Assembly (NCBI GenBank): GCA_015061005.1
Contig: SUXJ01000006.1
Coordinates: 62,001 to 126,000 of the forward strand
DNA length: 64,000 nt
Reading direction: 5' to 3'
DNA from: Bacteroidales bacterium
GTDB taxonomy: Bacteria > Bacteroidota > Bacteroidia > Bacteroidales > Muribaculaceae
In this document: positions 46,098 to 56,005 of the stretch, in pieces
How the letters are laid out: each line of letters starts with the position of its first letter
How positions within the stretch are numbered: the first letter of the stretch is position 1
Position numbers and translations under genes: made by a program
Notes under the pieces: model-generated
Told to the model about the DNA's origin: nothing
What the model saw: the letters and a program-made list of their open reading frames with translations, nothing else
Databases searched by the model: none

Positions 46098-47446
46098 TAT
46101 GATTGTAAATTCTTTACGGCTTGCTTAAACAGCTCGCCCCGATTAACGTATGACGTAAATAAATCAAACGATGCACAACACGGACTGAGCAAAACCGTGT
46201 CGCCGGGTTCAGACAAACGACTGCACGCGCTCACTGCATCGCTCAAACTGTGAGTACTCTCCAAAACGGGAACCTCATCCTTGAAAAATTCTTCAATCTT
46301 CTCGTTATGCAGACCCATAGCCACTATGGCCTTGACCTTCCGGCGCACCAAAGGCAGTATTTCCGAATAATCATTGCCTTTGTCTTTGCCCCCGAGTATC
46401 AACACTGTATTTTTCCCTTCAGGCATACTCTCAAGTGCATACCAACACGAATTTACGTTCGTAGCTTTAGAGTCATTTATCCAACGGACGCCGCCTATCT
46501 CGCCCAAGTCTTCCAACCTGTGCGCAACTCCGGCAAAACTGCCCAACGCCCTGCATATATCTGCATTCTTCACGTTGAGCAACTGAGCGCTAAGTCCCGC
46601 TGCCATCGAGTTATACAAATTATGCAGTCCGTTCAGTGCCAAATCGGCTCGGGGCATTGCCAACGGTTCATTCGCCGCGTTGATGATCATCTCGTTTTCA
46701 GCATTGACATAGGCAGCCGACGCTTCCTCCCGACTCTCGCCAAACGGACAGCATCGTGCCTCGGTGGTCACTCGCTCAAGCTGTGCATTTATCACGGGGT
46801 CATCTTGCCAATAGACAAACACGTCATCTCCCGTCATATTGCGAATTATACGAAACTTGGCATCAATATAGTTCTGCATCTCATAGTCATATCGATCCAG
46901 ATGATCAGGCGTGATATTGAGCAGAACGGCCACGTTTGCCTTGAAGTCATACATGTTTTCCAACTGAAACGACGAGAGTTCCACCACGTAAACGTCGTGC
47001 GGCTCGCGAGCCACTTGATACGCCAAACTCCTGCCTATATTCCCGGCCGGTGACGCATCTATGCCCCCTTCTTGCAAGATGTGGGTAATCAGTTTTGTCG
47101 TCGTGGTCTTACCGTTCGACCCCGTGATACAAACCATCTTGGACTTTGTATATCTACCCGCCAACTCTATTTCGGAGATGATAGGCGTGCCCTGCGCAAT
47201 GAGTTTCTGCACCAAGGGCACTGTCGGAGCTATCCCCGGACTTTTAACCACTTCATCGGCATTCAGTATGAGCGATTCGCTATGTCCGCCTTCCTCATAC
47301 GCTATACCTTCCGAGCGCAAAACTTCGGCATACGCCGCCGATAGTTCTCCGCTGTCGCTCAGAAAAACGTCAAAGCCTTTATCTTTGCCGAGAATGGCTG
47401 CGCCTACACCCGATTCTCCGCCGCCGAGTATCACTAATCTTTTCAT
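46097..47446 (-). CDS. murD: UDP-MurNAc-L-Ala-D-Glu ligase MurD
   Basis: 449 residues; adds D-glutamate. Motifs: LVILGGGESGVGAAILGKDK at the start, CITGSNGKTTTTKLITHIL (ATP site), PAGNIGRSLAYQV, LNITPDHLDRYDYEMQNYID with the Mur DHLDRY box, and the C-terminal NDSKATNVNSCWYAL. It follows mraY by 14 bases. Confidence 0.97.
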   Translation of the reverse strand: MKRLVILGGGESGVGAAILGKDKGFDVFLSDSGELSAAYAEVLRSEGIAYEEGGHSESLILNADEVVKSPGIAPTVPLVQKLIAQGTPIISEIELAGRYTKSKMVCITGSNGKTTTTKLITHILQEGGIDASPAGNIGRSLAYQVAREPHDVYVVELSSFQLENMYDFKANVAVLLNITPDHLDRYDYEMQNYIDAKFRIIRNMTGDDVFVYWQDDPVINAQLERVTTEARCCPFGESREEASAAYVNAENEMIINAANEPLAMPRADLALNGLHNLYNSMAAGLSAQLLNVKNADICRALGSFAGVAHRLEDLGEIGGVRWINDSKATNVNSCWYALESMPEGKNTVLILGGKDKGNDYSEILPLVRRKVKAIVAMGLHNEKIEEFFKDEVPVLESTHSLSDAVSACSRLSEPGDTVLLSPCCASFDLFTSYVNRGELFKQAVKNLQS

Positions 47447-47460
47447 TGATGCGTAATCCT

Positions 47461-48717
47461 TTATCTGATTTTAAGTGTCACGAAAGTTAATGCCGCCAAG
47501 ATTATCGATACAATCCAAAAGCGGATGGTTATCTTTGCCTCATGCATTCCGTTTGCCGGCTTGTTCCAAATCACGTTGGCTCCGGCAGTGGCATCCTTCT
47601 GAAAATGATGATGCAACGGGGCCATCTTAAACACTCGTTGACCTTCGCCCTGCTTGCGCTTGGTATATTTGAACCATCCAGTCTGAAGCATAACCGATAT
47701 GTCTTCTATGAAGAACACCGCACACAGCAACGGAATCAGCAACTCTTTACGAATGAGAATTGCAAATACCGCAATGATGCCGCCCAATGTCAGCGAACCC
47801 GTATCGCCCATAAAAACCTGTGCCGGGAAGGCGTTATACCATAAGAAGCCGATTAAGGCACCGATAAATGCAGCCATATAAACCACAAGTTCTTCCGAAC
47901 CCGGTATATACATAATGTTCAAGTACGTTGAATAAATCAAGTTGCCGCCCAAGTATGCCATTATGATCAGTGCCACTCCGATTATCGCGCTCACTCCGGT
48001 GGCAAGCCCGTCGATTCCGTCAGTCAGATTGGCGCCGTTGCTCGTGGCGGCTACTACGATAATAACTACGATGACAAACAAAATCCAACCGCCGATTTCC
48101 GAGAAATCACCCATCCAACAGGTCAAATCGGAATAGTCAAGGTTGTTATTTTTCACAAACGGGATGGTGGTGGTCGGAGCTTTCACATTCATTGGCACAG
48201 ACGCTTCTACCGTCTCGACTCCTTCTTGAATTTCCACGTTATCGCGCACGGTGATGTCCGGACTCAAAGTCATGGTCAAGCCGACAATCAAACCGATTCC
48301 CACTTGACCCACGATCTTATACTTGCCCGACATGCCGTCCTTGTTCTTACGCTTGATTTTCAGATAATCATCGGCAAAGCCAAGCGAACCGAGCCACACC
48401 GTTGCCACTACCATCAGCAGCATATACACGTTCGACAGATTTCCAATCAACAAGCATGGCAAAAGTATCGAAATGATAATAATGATACCGCCCATTGTGG
48501 GTGTGCCCTGCTTGGCTGTCTGCCCCTGCAAACCCAAATTGCGAACAATCTCGCCCATCTGCATCAGTTGCAGGCGATTAATGATTTTGCGACCGATAAT
48601 TGTGGCACACAGCAGCGACACAACGAACGCCACCGATGACCGAACGGTGATATAACTGCTCAGACGCGCCAATGATTCGCCGCCTAAACCGAGGTCGTTG
48701 AAAAGATAATACAACAT
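47461..48717 (-). CDS. mraY: Lipid I synthase MraY
   Basis: A 418-residue polytopic transferase joining UDP-MurNAc-pentapeptide to undecaprenyl phosphate. Family motifs: QTAKQGTPTMGGIIIIISIL, LGFADDYLKIKRKNKDGMSG with the Asp pair, ATSNGANLTDGIDGLATGVS, GFLWYNAFPAQVFMGDTGSL and APLHHHFQ. It is longer than the 360 residues of proteobacterial MraY because of an insert (about residues 165-200, VEASVPMNVKAPTTTIPFVK), common in Bacteroidota. It begins 3 bases after murE. Confidence 0.97.
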   Translation of the reverse strand: MLYYLFNDLGLGGESLARLSSYITVRSSVAFVVSLLCATIIGRKIINRLQLMQMGEIVRNLGLQGQTAKQGTPTMGGIIIIISILLPCLLIGNLSNVYMLLMVVATVWLGSLGFADDYLKIKRKNKDGMSGKYKIVGQVGIGLIVGLTMTLSPDITVRDNVEIQEGVETVEASVPMNVKAPTTTIPFVKNNNLDYSDLTCWMGDFSEIGGWILFVIVVIIVVAATSNGANLTDGIDGLATGVSAIIGVALIIMAYLGGNLIYSTYLNIMYIPGSEELVVYMAAFIGALIGFLWYNAFPAQVFMGDTGSLTLGGIIAVFAILIRKELLIPLLCAVFFIEDISVMLQTGWFKYTKRKQGEGQRVFKMAPLHHHFQKDATAGANVIWNKPANGMHEAKITIRFWIVSIILAALTFVTLKIR

Positions 48718-48720
48718 GGC

Positions 48721-50169
48721 TTATTCTTGCTCAAACGCCGCCTTGATCTCTTCGCGGTCGTCAAAATGATGTTTCACCCCCTTGATTTCTTGATAATCTT
48801 CATGGCCCTTGCCCGCTATCAGAATAACGTCGCCGGGCTCGCCGAGGGCGGCAGCCGTTCTGATGGCTTCGCGGCGATCCTCAATAATCAGCGTTCTGCA
48901 GCGCGCTTCTTCCGTCAAGCCCGATTCCATGTCTTTCAAAATCGCGCTCGGCTCTTCAAAGCGTGGATTATCCGAGGTCAAAATTACTTGATCCGACAGT
49001 TTGGCGGCTTCTGCAGCCATAATCGGACGCTTGCCGGCATCGCGATTACCGCCGGCGCCAACCACTGTGATAATGCGCTTCGGCCCTACTTCTCTGATGG
49101 CTTCCAACACGTTCACCACGGCATCGGGAGTATGAGCATAATCCACTATCGCCACAACTCCGTTCTTGGACCGTATCGCTTGGAAACGACCCGAAACCGG
49201 AACCAATCGGCTGATTTTGGTGAGAACTTCTTCCTCAGGCCAGCCGAGCAAGCAGCTCGCGCCGAACACCGCCGTCAGATTATAGGCATTAAATTTGCCC
49301 GTAAACATCGTTTCGACTTCATTGCCGTTTAAACTCAGCAATGTGCCGTCAAGGCGACTTTCTATGATTCTGCCGCTATAGTCGGCCATGCCGCGAAGAG
49401 AATATGTGTAATGCTTGGCGGCACAGTTCTGAAGCATCACGCGCCCTACCTTGTCGTCAACGTTGACCAGTGCAAAAGCTTGCGAGGGCAGACCGTCGAA
49501 AAATGATTTTTTGGCTTCCAAATACGCCTGAACGGTCTTGTGATAGTCCAAGTGGTCTCTTGTCAAGTTCGAGAACACGCCGCCGGCAAATTCCAAGCCG
49601 GCAATGCGATGCTGATGAGCGGCATGTGAGCTGACTTCCATGGCCACAACCGAGCAGCCCTCCCCGACCATGCGTGCCAACAGCTCATTAATGCTGTAAG
49701 CATCGGGGGTGGTCTGAGTGGAGGCTATCGCCTCGGTTTCTATGTAATTGCAAACAGTGGAAAGCAATCCGGCTTTAAGCCCCATCAACCGAGCCATTTC
49801 GTAAATCAGAGTGGCGGTAGTGGTCTTGCCGTTAGTGCCGGTAACGCCTACGAGTTTCAGCTTGCGCGACGGATGTCCGAACCATTCCGACGAGAGCAGA
49901 CCGAGAGCCACCGAAGTGTTCCTTACTACTACGTAGGTGATCCCGGGAAGAACCTTGTCGGGAAGCTGTTCGCAAACAATAGAGGCGACTCCGGAATGTT
50001 CCAGCAGCGGTATAAACGAATGGCCGTCAACCATCGTGCCGCGAATGGCAACAAACATCGACCCGGGGGTCACCTTGCGCGAATCAAAGGTCAACGCGCT
50101 GATTTCGGGATTCTTCGGACCTACTACCTGAATGGGAGAGACCGATGATATAAGTTGTAGTAATTGCAT
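48721..50169 (-). CDS. murE: UDP-MurNAc-tripeptide synthetase MurE (meso-DAP type)
   Basis: 482 residues; adds the third stem-peptide residue. Motifs: TFDSRKVTPGSMFVAIRGTM, GVTGTNGKTTTATLIYEMA (ATP), MEVSSHAAHQHRIAGLEF, FSNLTRDHLDYHKTVQAYLE and the substrate-selecting TSDNPRFEEP, whose DNPR marks meso-diaminopimelate specificity. It follows ftsI by 7 bases. Confidence 0.97.
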   Translation of the reverse strand: MQLLQLISSVSPIQVVGPKNPEISALTFDSRKVTPGSMFVAIRGTMVDGHSFIPLLEHSGVASIVCEQLPDKVLPGITYVVVRNTSVALGLLSSEWFGHPSRKLKLVGVTGTNGKTTTATLIYEMARLMGLKAGLLSTVCNYIETEAIASTQTTPDAYSINELLARMVGEGCSVVAMEVSSHAAHQHRIAGLEFAGGVFSNLTRDHLDYHKTVQAYLEAKKSFFDGLPSQAFALVNVDDKVGRVMLQNCAAKHYTYSLRGMADYSGRIIESRLDGTLLSLNGNEVETMFTGKFNAYNLTAVFGASCLLGWPEEEVLTKISRLVPVSGRFQAIRSKNGVVAIVDYAHTPDAVVNVLEAIREVGPKRIITVVGAGGNRDAGKRPIMAAEAAKLSDQVILTSDNPRFEEPSAILKDMESGLTEEARCRTLIIEDRREAIRTAAALGEPGDVILIAGKGHEDYQEIKGVKHHFDDREEIKAAFEQE

Positions 50170-50176
50170 ATATTTC

Positions 50177-52261
50177 TTAGGGCTTTAATGTTAAATGTAC
50201 TCTATCGCTGTGTGACCCTGCGCCGGGGCTTTGTGACGCCACTAATCCTACTCCGTCAAACGTAACGTTCACTCCGGCACTCTCAAGGATGCTGACGGCT
50301 TCGCGAAGGCCCATGCCGCTAACGTCGGGCAAACCTTCTGTCACTTTCTGAGGGGCAAAGCGGTTCGGAACTACTCCGGTCACTCGATTTACCACTGCCG
50401 ACAGTTCCGCATCCGACGAAGCAAACGCCAAGGGCTGCTTGCCGGTGGTTCCCGACGTGCCGCTATCGCTATAGTCCGACTCGTTGTCCAGCATGCCGCG
50501 AGCATACATCGACATCGCCACGTTGCGAAGCACTGCACCCGAGGTGCTGGCTGCGCCAAACGCCGTTTCTCGCGGGTGATATATCAGCACCATGCAAGTA
50601 TATTTCGGATTTTCTGCCGGAAAGTAGCCGCAAAACGCCAATCGTTTCCGACTCGTATCATACGCTCCGCCGGCAAGCGTATAGCAGGTGCCGGTCTTGC
50701 CGGCAAGTTTAACGTAAGGGTTCTTCAGCGAACGAGCGGTGCCGTGTTCTCCGTTGCAAACTGCATACAGACATTCACGCATCATCGCGGCTGTATTTTC
50801 CGAACAGAAATGCGGAACAACATAGTCCACCGGCACAACGGAGTCGCAATCTTCTTTGTGTAAACTTCTCACCAATCGCGGCCTCACAAATTTGCCGCCA
50901 TTGGCTATGGCATTATAGATGCTGAGCGTATGCAGCGGCGTCAGTTCGCACCCGTAGCCGTAAAATTGGCGCGATAGTGTGATCAACGCCCCGTTTTTCG
51001 GTACCGGGAATTTCGCACTGCGCTCTTCATAGATTCCTGAGTTCAAGGGCTGAAGCAGTCCCAACGCTGCAACTCGATCATGCCAGCCTTGCGGACTTCT
51101 GTAGAATTTCGACAGCACGCGAGCCATGCCTATATTGCTCGACTCTTCTATGATACCGCGAATCGTAAGCTCGGAATTGTAATGCGAATCGGTGATGGGT
51201 CGACCGGTGCCGAATGCGCGGTAGCTATGACCGATCTGAACCACTGAGTCCAAATCTGTCACATATCCGTCCTCTATTGCTATCATCATGCTGAGCGTCT
51301 TGACTACCGAACCCGGCTCAAAGCCGCGCACCGCACGATTCATCGCTTCTATATACCGACGTTCATTCTTCGGGTCTTCTTCCAGATTAGACATTGCTTT
51401 GATTTCGCCGGTGTGTACGTCCATGAGCACTGCCGTGCCCCATTCGGCATGCGTTTCTTGCAAACGAGTCATTAACGCACTCTCCACTATGTCTTGCATC
51501 TGCACGTCTATCGTACTCTTTACGTCCCATCCGCGCTCGGCGGCCACTTCTTCCCATTTCCCTATACCGCGAGTAAACGTTACCTGACGCGCCACTCCCG
51601 CCTTGCCATACAGATAATTATCCAATGCCTTTTCAAGCCCGGAATAGCCGCGTTTTTGTCCCGTTGCCTGGTCTTCGGTGACATAGCCGATGCTCAACTG
51701 CGCCATGTCGCCATACGGATTGATTCTGCGCTTCTTCGGTTCTGCCAACAAGCCGTGATGATTGCGCTTCCTACCCTTAAAGAACGGAAATTCCTTTATC
51801 TGCATGTAGTCCGCATACGTCACGTTGTGAATCAATCGCCATCCGCGCGGACGCTTCTGCCTGTATAGCACGCAGTCAAGTGAATCCTGCCAGGCTTTCA
51901 ATCCGCCGGCAATCGGAAAATGTTTGTGCATGGCTTCGGCAAGCGCGTCCTTCTCAGCCACGTATTCTTTCCATTTAAATCCCTCTGAACCAAAGTCTAT
52001 GCGAAGTGTGTAGTACTGCAACGTGGTGGCAAGCACACTGCCGTCGGCGGCAAGTATATCGCCGCGCTCCGGCTCAATCACTCGCTCCATTCGGCTAAGT
52101 TCTTTCTTGGCGCGTGCCTCCCATTTTCCCGCATCGACCACCGCATTTTTAAACGTGTTATATGATATCCACGTGGCTATAACCAACATGAACCCCAACA
52201 AAATGGAGTATCGAGCCATCACGCTCGCTCGCTTGCTCTTCGGCTTTTTCATTCCCGCCAT
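50177..52261 (-). CDS. ftsI: Septal penicillin-binding protein FtsI (PBP3) with PASTA domain
   Basis: A 694-residue class B PBP. One membrane helix (about residues 17-35), a dimerisation domain starting RVIEPERGDILAADGSVLAT, and a transpeptidase domain with the active-site SVVK in RGFEPGSVVKTLSMM, SSN in IEESSNIGMARVL and KTG in LAGKTGTCYTLAG. A C-terminal PASTA domain (LPDVSGMGLREAVSILESAG) is typical for Bacteroidota FtsI. It crosslinks septal peptidoglycan with FtsW. It follows the FtsL-like gene by 20 bases. Confidence 0.96.
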   Translation of the reverse strand: MAGMKKPKSKRASVMARYSILLGFMLVIATWISYNTFKNAVVDAGKWEARAKKELSRMERVIEPERGDILAADGSVLATTLQYYTLRIDFGSEGFKWKEYVAEKDALAEAMHKHFPIAGGLKAWQDSLDCVLYRQKRPRGWRLIHNVTYADYMQIKEFPFFKGRKRNHHGLLAEPKKRRINPYGDMAQLSIGYVTEDQATGQKRGYSGLEKALDNYLYGKAGVARQVTFTRGIGKWEEVAAERGWDVKSTIDVQMQDIVESALMTRLQETHAEWGTAVLMDVHTGEIKAMSNLEEDPKNERRYIEAMNRAVRGFEPGSVVKTLSMMIAIEDGYVTDLDSVVQIGHSYRAFGTGRPITDSHYNSELTIRGIIEESSNIGMARVLSKFYRSPQGWHDRVAALGLLQPLNSGIYEERSAKFPVPKNGALITLSRQFYGYGCELTPLHTLSIYNAIANGGKFVRPRLVRSLHKEDCDSVVPVDYVVPHFCSENTAAMMRECLYAVCNGEHGTARSLKNPYVKLAGKTGTCYTLAGGAYDTSRKRLAFCGYFPAENPKYTCMVLIYHPRETAFGAASTSGAVLRNVAMSMYARGMLDNESDYSDSGTSGTTGKQPLAFASSDAELSAVVNRVTGVVPNRFAPQKVTEGLPDVSGMGLREAVSILESAGVNVTFDGVGLVASQSPGAGSHSDRVHLTLKP

Positions 52262-52281
52262 ATCGTTTTTCCTCCTTTCGA

Positions 52282-52620
52282 TTAATCTTCTATCCTATAA
52301 GGGGGCTGCGACTGAACCGCAAGGTCCAACCCCGCTTCTTGAACGCTGCGCTGCATCGCGCTCTCGCGTATTCTCCCCATGTACTCTCCCCTGATGCGTA
52401 TGCTTTCAGTCCTGACCACTTCAAGGCGGTTATTCAGGCGATTTATCTGCTCCATGGAGCGCTGACAACTGTAACGATTGGTGATATAGACCAACACCAT
52501 CGCCAAAACCAAAAATATCTGTAGCCAATAGCGGGCAAAAAAGTCGCCGCTCACCAAACGCCCCTGCAGCAGGCGCGACAGCAAATTGTCATTCTCCTGT
52601 TTGTCTCTACTTAACTTCAT
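52282..52620 (-). CDS. FtsL-like divisome protein
   Basis: 112 residues with a cytosolic N-terminus (about 27 residues), one membrane helix (ARYWLQIFLVLAMVLVYIT) and a periplasmic coiled coil (SMEQINRLNNRLEVVRTESI). Sequence identity to proteobacterial FtsL is not expected; topology and the position between rsmH and ftsI support the call. It would join FtsB/FtsQ to activate FtsWI. Confidence 0.88.
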   Translation of the reverse strand: MKLSRDKQENDNLLSRLLQGRLVSGDFFARYWLQIFLVLAMVLVYITNRYSCQRSMEQINRLNNRLEVVRTESIRIRGEYMGRIRESAMQRSVQEAGLDLAVQSQPPYRIED

Positions 52621-52649
52621 GCCCGTATATACTTTTCTCTTTCCGTGTG

Positions 52650-53573
52650 TTATTCTTCCGTTAATTTCTCGGCTACGCGGAGTTTTGCACTCCGACTGCG
52701 CGGATTGCGGCCGACTTCCGCGTCATCTGCCACTATAGGCTTTGATGTCAGCAACTTAAACGGCGACAGATTTCGCCCGTAAAAGTCTTTCTGTTCTTTG
52801 CCGTCTATCCGACCGGTCCTCATAAAGTTCTTGACCAATCTGTCTTCCAGCGAGTGATACGTGATTATGGCCAATCGACCGCCCGGCTTCAGCGACTTTA
52901 GCGAACGTTGCAAAAATTGCTCCAATGCGGCAATCTCGTCATTAACCACTATGCGCAATGCCTGAAATAGCTGTGCCAATTCTTTCTTTTCGCTCTTGGG
53001 CGATATGTAGGGCTTCACCAGTTCCAACAGCCGCTCAACTGTGGCTATCGGCTGCTCCGAACGTGCCGAAACTATTACCGAAGCAAGTTTGCGAGCCTGA
53101 CGAAGCTCACCGTATAGACGAAACATGTCGGCCAACGACTCTTCGCTCTCCGTGGCAAGCAGTTCGGCGGCGGTGCGTTTGGCGCGGCGATTCATTCTCA
53201 TATCCAACGGTCCGGCAAAGCGAAACGAAAAGCCGCGGTCCGGGTCGTCGAAGTGGTGAAAGCTCACCCCCAAATCCGCCAAGATACCGGCCACTTCGCC
53301 ACATACGCCGTAATAGCGCAAATATTGGTCTATAAATCGAAAATTGCCGTGTATCGCCGTCAAGCGGGTATCTGACGGGGCATTCGCAAGGGCTTCTTCA
53401 TCTTGGTCAAAAACGTAAAGTCGTCCGCTTTCGCCCAAATTTTCCAAAATGCCGCGAGAATGGCCGCCGCCACCAAACGTAGCATCGGCATAAATGCCCT
53501 CTCCGTCAATGTTTAACGCTTCAATTGTCTGTGGCAACAACGCCGGGATATGATATACCGGTTCACTATTCAT
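52650..53573 (-). CDS. rsmH: 16S rRNA m4C1402 methyltransferase RsmH
   Basis: 307 residues; N4-methylates C1402 of 16S rRNA with SAM. Motifs: YADATFGGGGHSRGILENLG (SAM loop), GILADLGVSFHHFDDPDRGF followed by SFRFAGPLDMRMN, QLFQALRIVVNDEIAALEQF and AIITYHSLEDRLVKNFM. It opens the division cluster. Unlike most bacteria, no mraZ precedes it; the next gene upstream is divergent. Confidence 0.97.
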   Translation of the reverse strand: MNSEPVYHIPALLPQTIEALNIDGEGIYADATFGGGGHSRGILENLGESGRLYVFDQDEEALANAPSDTRLTAIHGNFRFIDQYLRYYGVCGEVAGILADLGVSFHHFDDPDRGFSFRFAGPLDMRMNRRAKRTAAELLATESEESLADMFRLYGELRQARKLASVIVSARSEQPIATVERLLELVKPYISPKSEKKELAQLFQALRIVVNDEIAALEQFLQRSLKSLKPGGRLAIITYHSLEDRLVKNFMRTGRIDGKEQKDFYGRNLSPFKLLTSKPIVADDAEVGRNPRSRSAKLRVAEKLTEE

Positions 53574-53722
53574 GACCCCAAATTTACAACTTTTTTTTTA
53601 CAAATTTACAAACATAAACAAAAAAAGTTTTCAACACTATGCAACCATTTGATTATCTTTCCGTTAGCCGATTTGCGTTTGCAAACCCAACCCTCCCGTT
53701 TCCGACTCTCTCGCGTGCGCGA
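53574..53722 (-). promoter_or_regulatory. Upstream region of rsmH
   Basis: The divergent spacer toward the thioredoxin gene is very A/T-rich on this side. The minus strand offers three -7-like elements in a row (TATGTTTG, TAAATTTG and TAAATTTG again, next to the ATG), none with an ideal TTTG spacing, so the start of the division-cluster transcript is not fixed. mraZ and its binding repeats are not seen. Confidence 0.4.
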
Positions 53723-53754
53723 TTTGGATTTGTCAGAAATATCACGTAATTTTG
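53723..53754 (+). promoter_or_regulatory. Promoter of the thioredoxin-led operon
   Basis: TTTG (53723-53726), a 20-base spacer and TAATTTTG (53747-53754) match the Bacteroidota consensus; the gene starts 26 bases downstream. Confidence 0.8.
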
Positions 53755-53780
53755 CATATAATTACTAAATTCCCTTAATT

Positions 53781-54272
53781 ATGAAATCTTTAAAACTCAT
53801 CGTATTTTCCCTCGTTATTGCCCTGATAGCACCGGCTGCAAACGCTGCGCTTCCTGCCGTAAAGCTGAAAAATCTCCAAGGCAAAGTCGTCGATACTTCC
53901 AAACTCAACAATAATGGCAAACCTATGATTATCAGCTTCTTTGCCGGATGGTGCAAACCCTGCAAACGCGAACTCAACGCAATCAATGAAGTCTATGCCG
54001 ATTGGCAGGATGAAACCGGAGTGAAGCTTATCGCCATTTCTATCGACAAGGCTCAAGATGCCTCCAAAGTAAAACCGATGGTTGACGCCGAAGGTTGGGA
54101 ATACGACATACTTCTTGATCCGAACAGCGAATTTATGCGTGCTCTCGGAATTCAGCAGATTCCCCACGTTATCATAATCGACGGCAACGGTAAAATCGTT
54201 GAATCGCGCAGCGGTTACACTGAAGGTTCCGAGGCTCACATCATTGAAAAACTTCGCGAAATCTCCAAATAA
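53781..54272 (+). CDS. Periplasmic TlpA-like thioredoxin
   Basis: 163 residues with a signal peptide (1-22, ending near ANA). The thioredoxin domain has AGWCKPCKRELNAINEVYAD with active cysteines 58 and 61, the TlpA/AhpC-type strand VKLIAISIDKAQDASKVKPM, and the cis-proline in IQQIPHVIIIDG. Such proteins reduce or exchange disulfides in the periplasm. It leads an operon with a DUF6029-like barrel (6 bases downstream) and an Omp28-like lipoprotein, suggesting an envelope redox function. The redox partner is unknown. Confidence 0.92.
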   Translation: MKSLKLIVFSLVIALIAPAANAALPAVKLKNLQGKVVDTSKLNNNGKPMIISFFAGWCKPCKRELNAINEVYADWQDETGVKLIAISIDKAQDASKVKPMVDAEGWEYDILLDPNSEFMRALGIQQIPHVIIIDGNGKIVESRSGYTEGSEAHIIEKLREISK

Positions 54273-54278
54273 CCGCAA

Positions 54279-55991
54279 ATGACAGCTCTGCGACTGAAAT
54301 CAGCACTTTTCGCGTGCATTGCACTGCCTCTGACCGCCGGTGCTTTCGAAATCGGAAAAACTAACAACCCGGACCGACAAGTAACCGTTCATGGAGCAGT
54401 ACAAGCCGACATCCTGTTCCCGGAAAACGATGCCGCAATCGGCACCAACTATGACTCCGACGATAAAGTCCTCGGCAACATCTACGCAAACGCCGGACTA
54501 TTCAGCAAATACATCGATGCCGGACTCCGCGTTGAATATCTCGACCACCCCCTCCCGGGTTTTGAACGCGACTTCAAAGGCTGGGGTATCGGCAATTTCT
54601 ACGTAACCGGCAAATACAAAGGATTTAACCTCACAGCCGGCGACATCTACGAGCAATTCGGCTCGGGAATTATTCTCCGCACTTACGAGGACCGCCCCCT
54701 TGGAATCGACAATGCCATTCGCGGCGGACGATTGAAAGTCGATGCCCTCAAGGGTTTCAACTTCACCCTCCTCGGTGGCGTGCAGCGACGTTATTGGGAT
54801 TGGACCACCAATTCCCGAATCTACGGCGCCGACGTGGAATGGACCATTAACGACCATTTCAAAAAACTGAACGATAAGGGCATAACTTGGACTCTCGGAG
54901 CCTCGTGGGTGCTGAAAAACGAGCGTTATAATGACGACAACCGGATCCTTACTTTCCACCCCGTAAATCAACAGCAGGTTTACCTGAACCTCCCCACAAA
55001 GGTCAGTGCCTACGATGTCCGTACTCATTTCAACATGGGAAATTTCGACTTCCTTGCTGAAGTGGCGCTGAAAGACTCCGACCCGTCTTACGACAATAAT
55101 TACACTTTCCGCCACGGGTCTGCGGTACTCCTCTCCGCAACCTACTCGCGAAGCGGCCTCAGCGCGCAGATTCAGGCTAAACGTTCCGAGGATATGTCGT
55201 TCCGCTCTCAGCGCTCAATGTCGGGGCTATCTACTTTCATCAACAATCTTCCCCCCTTTGCCTACCAACACACCTACTCGCTGGCGGCCATGTACCCCTA
55301 CGCTACCCAAGCCGCTCCCGGCGAATGGGCGCTGCAGGGAAATTTCGCCTACACTTTCAAGCGCCGTACCGCTCTCGGCGGAAAATATGGCACCAAGTTG
55401 CGCCTCAACATGAGCTACATCCGCGGTCTCAAACGCGACGGCGATTGGCAGGTGCCCGACAATTCTCTGTGGGGAACCGACGGAGTTGACACTAAATTCT
55501 TCGGATGGGGTTCGCTCTATTATCAAGACATCAACCTCCAGTTAGACAAGAAGTTCTCGCGCGTGTTCTCGCTGAACGCAATGTATATGTTCCAGCGTTA
55601 CAACAAAACGGTAATCGAAGGCGAGGGCGGAACTATCAATGCCCACATCGCTGTGGCGGAAGGCAAATTCCGCATCTCCGACAAGGTGACGCTCCGCACC
55701 GAAGTGCAATATCTCGCCACTAAGCAAGACAAGGGCGATTGGATCTACGGACTCGCCGAGGTTTCTATCCTCCCCTATCTCATGGTGAGCGTTTCCGACC
55801 AATGGAACTGCGGAAACCCCGACGGTGACAAGACTCACTATTATATGTTCTCCCTCACCGGTAACTACCGAAACAACCGCCTCATGATTGGCTACGGACG
55901 CACTCGCGCCGGCATCAATTGCTCCGGAGGCGTATGCCGATACGTACCGGCCACTCGCGGATTTCAAATCTCTTATAACTACAACTTCTGA
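54279..55991 (+). CDS. DUF6029-like outer-membrane protein
   Basis: 570 residues with a signal peptide (cut near TAGA) and a pattern of alternating beta strands ending in the aromatic C-terminus RGFQISYNYNF, typical of an outer-membrane barrel. An early conserved part YVTGKYKGFNLTAGDIYEQF followed by GSGIILRTYEDRPLGIDNAI is a family landmark as I remember DUF6029; this assignment is from memory. These genes commonly lie between a TlpA-like thioredoxin and an Omp28-related gene in Bacteroidales, exactly as here. Function unknown. Confidence 0.8.
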   Translation: MTALRLKSALFACIALPLTAGAFEIGKTNNPDRQVTVHGAVQADILFPENDAAIGTNYDSDDKVLGNIYANAGLFSKYIDAGLRVEYLDHPLPGFERDFKGWGIGNFYVTGKYKGFNLTAGDIYEQFGSGIILRTYEDRPLGIDNAIRGGRLKVDALKGFNFTLLGGVQRRYWDWTTNSRIYGADVEWTINDHFKKLNDKGITWTLGASWVLKNERYNDDNRILTFHPVNQQQVYLNLPTKVSAYDVRTHFNMGNFDFLAEVALKDSDPSYDNNYTFRHGSAVLLSATYSRSGLSAQIQAKRSEDMSFRSQRSMSGLSTFINNLPPFAYQHTYSLAAMYPYATQAAPGEWALQGNFAYTFKRRTALGGKYGTKLRLNMSYIRGLKRDGDWQVPDNSLWGTDGVDTKFFGWGSLYYQDINLQLDKKFSRVFSLNAMYMFQRYNKTVIEGEGGTINAHIAVAEGKFRISDKVTLRTEVQYLATKQDKGDWIYGLAEVSILPYLMVSVSDQWNCGNPDGDKTHYYMFSLTGNYRNNRLMIGYGRTRAGINCSGGVCRYVPATRGFQISYNYNF

Positions 55992-56005
55992 TTATTCGCT
56001 CGCCA

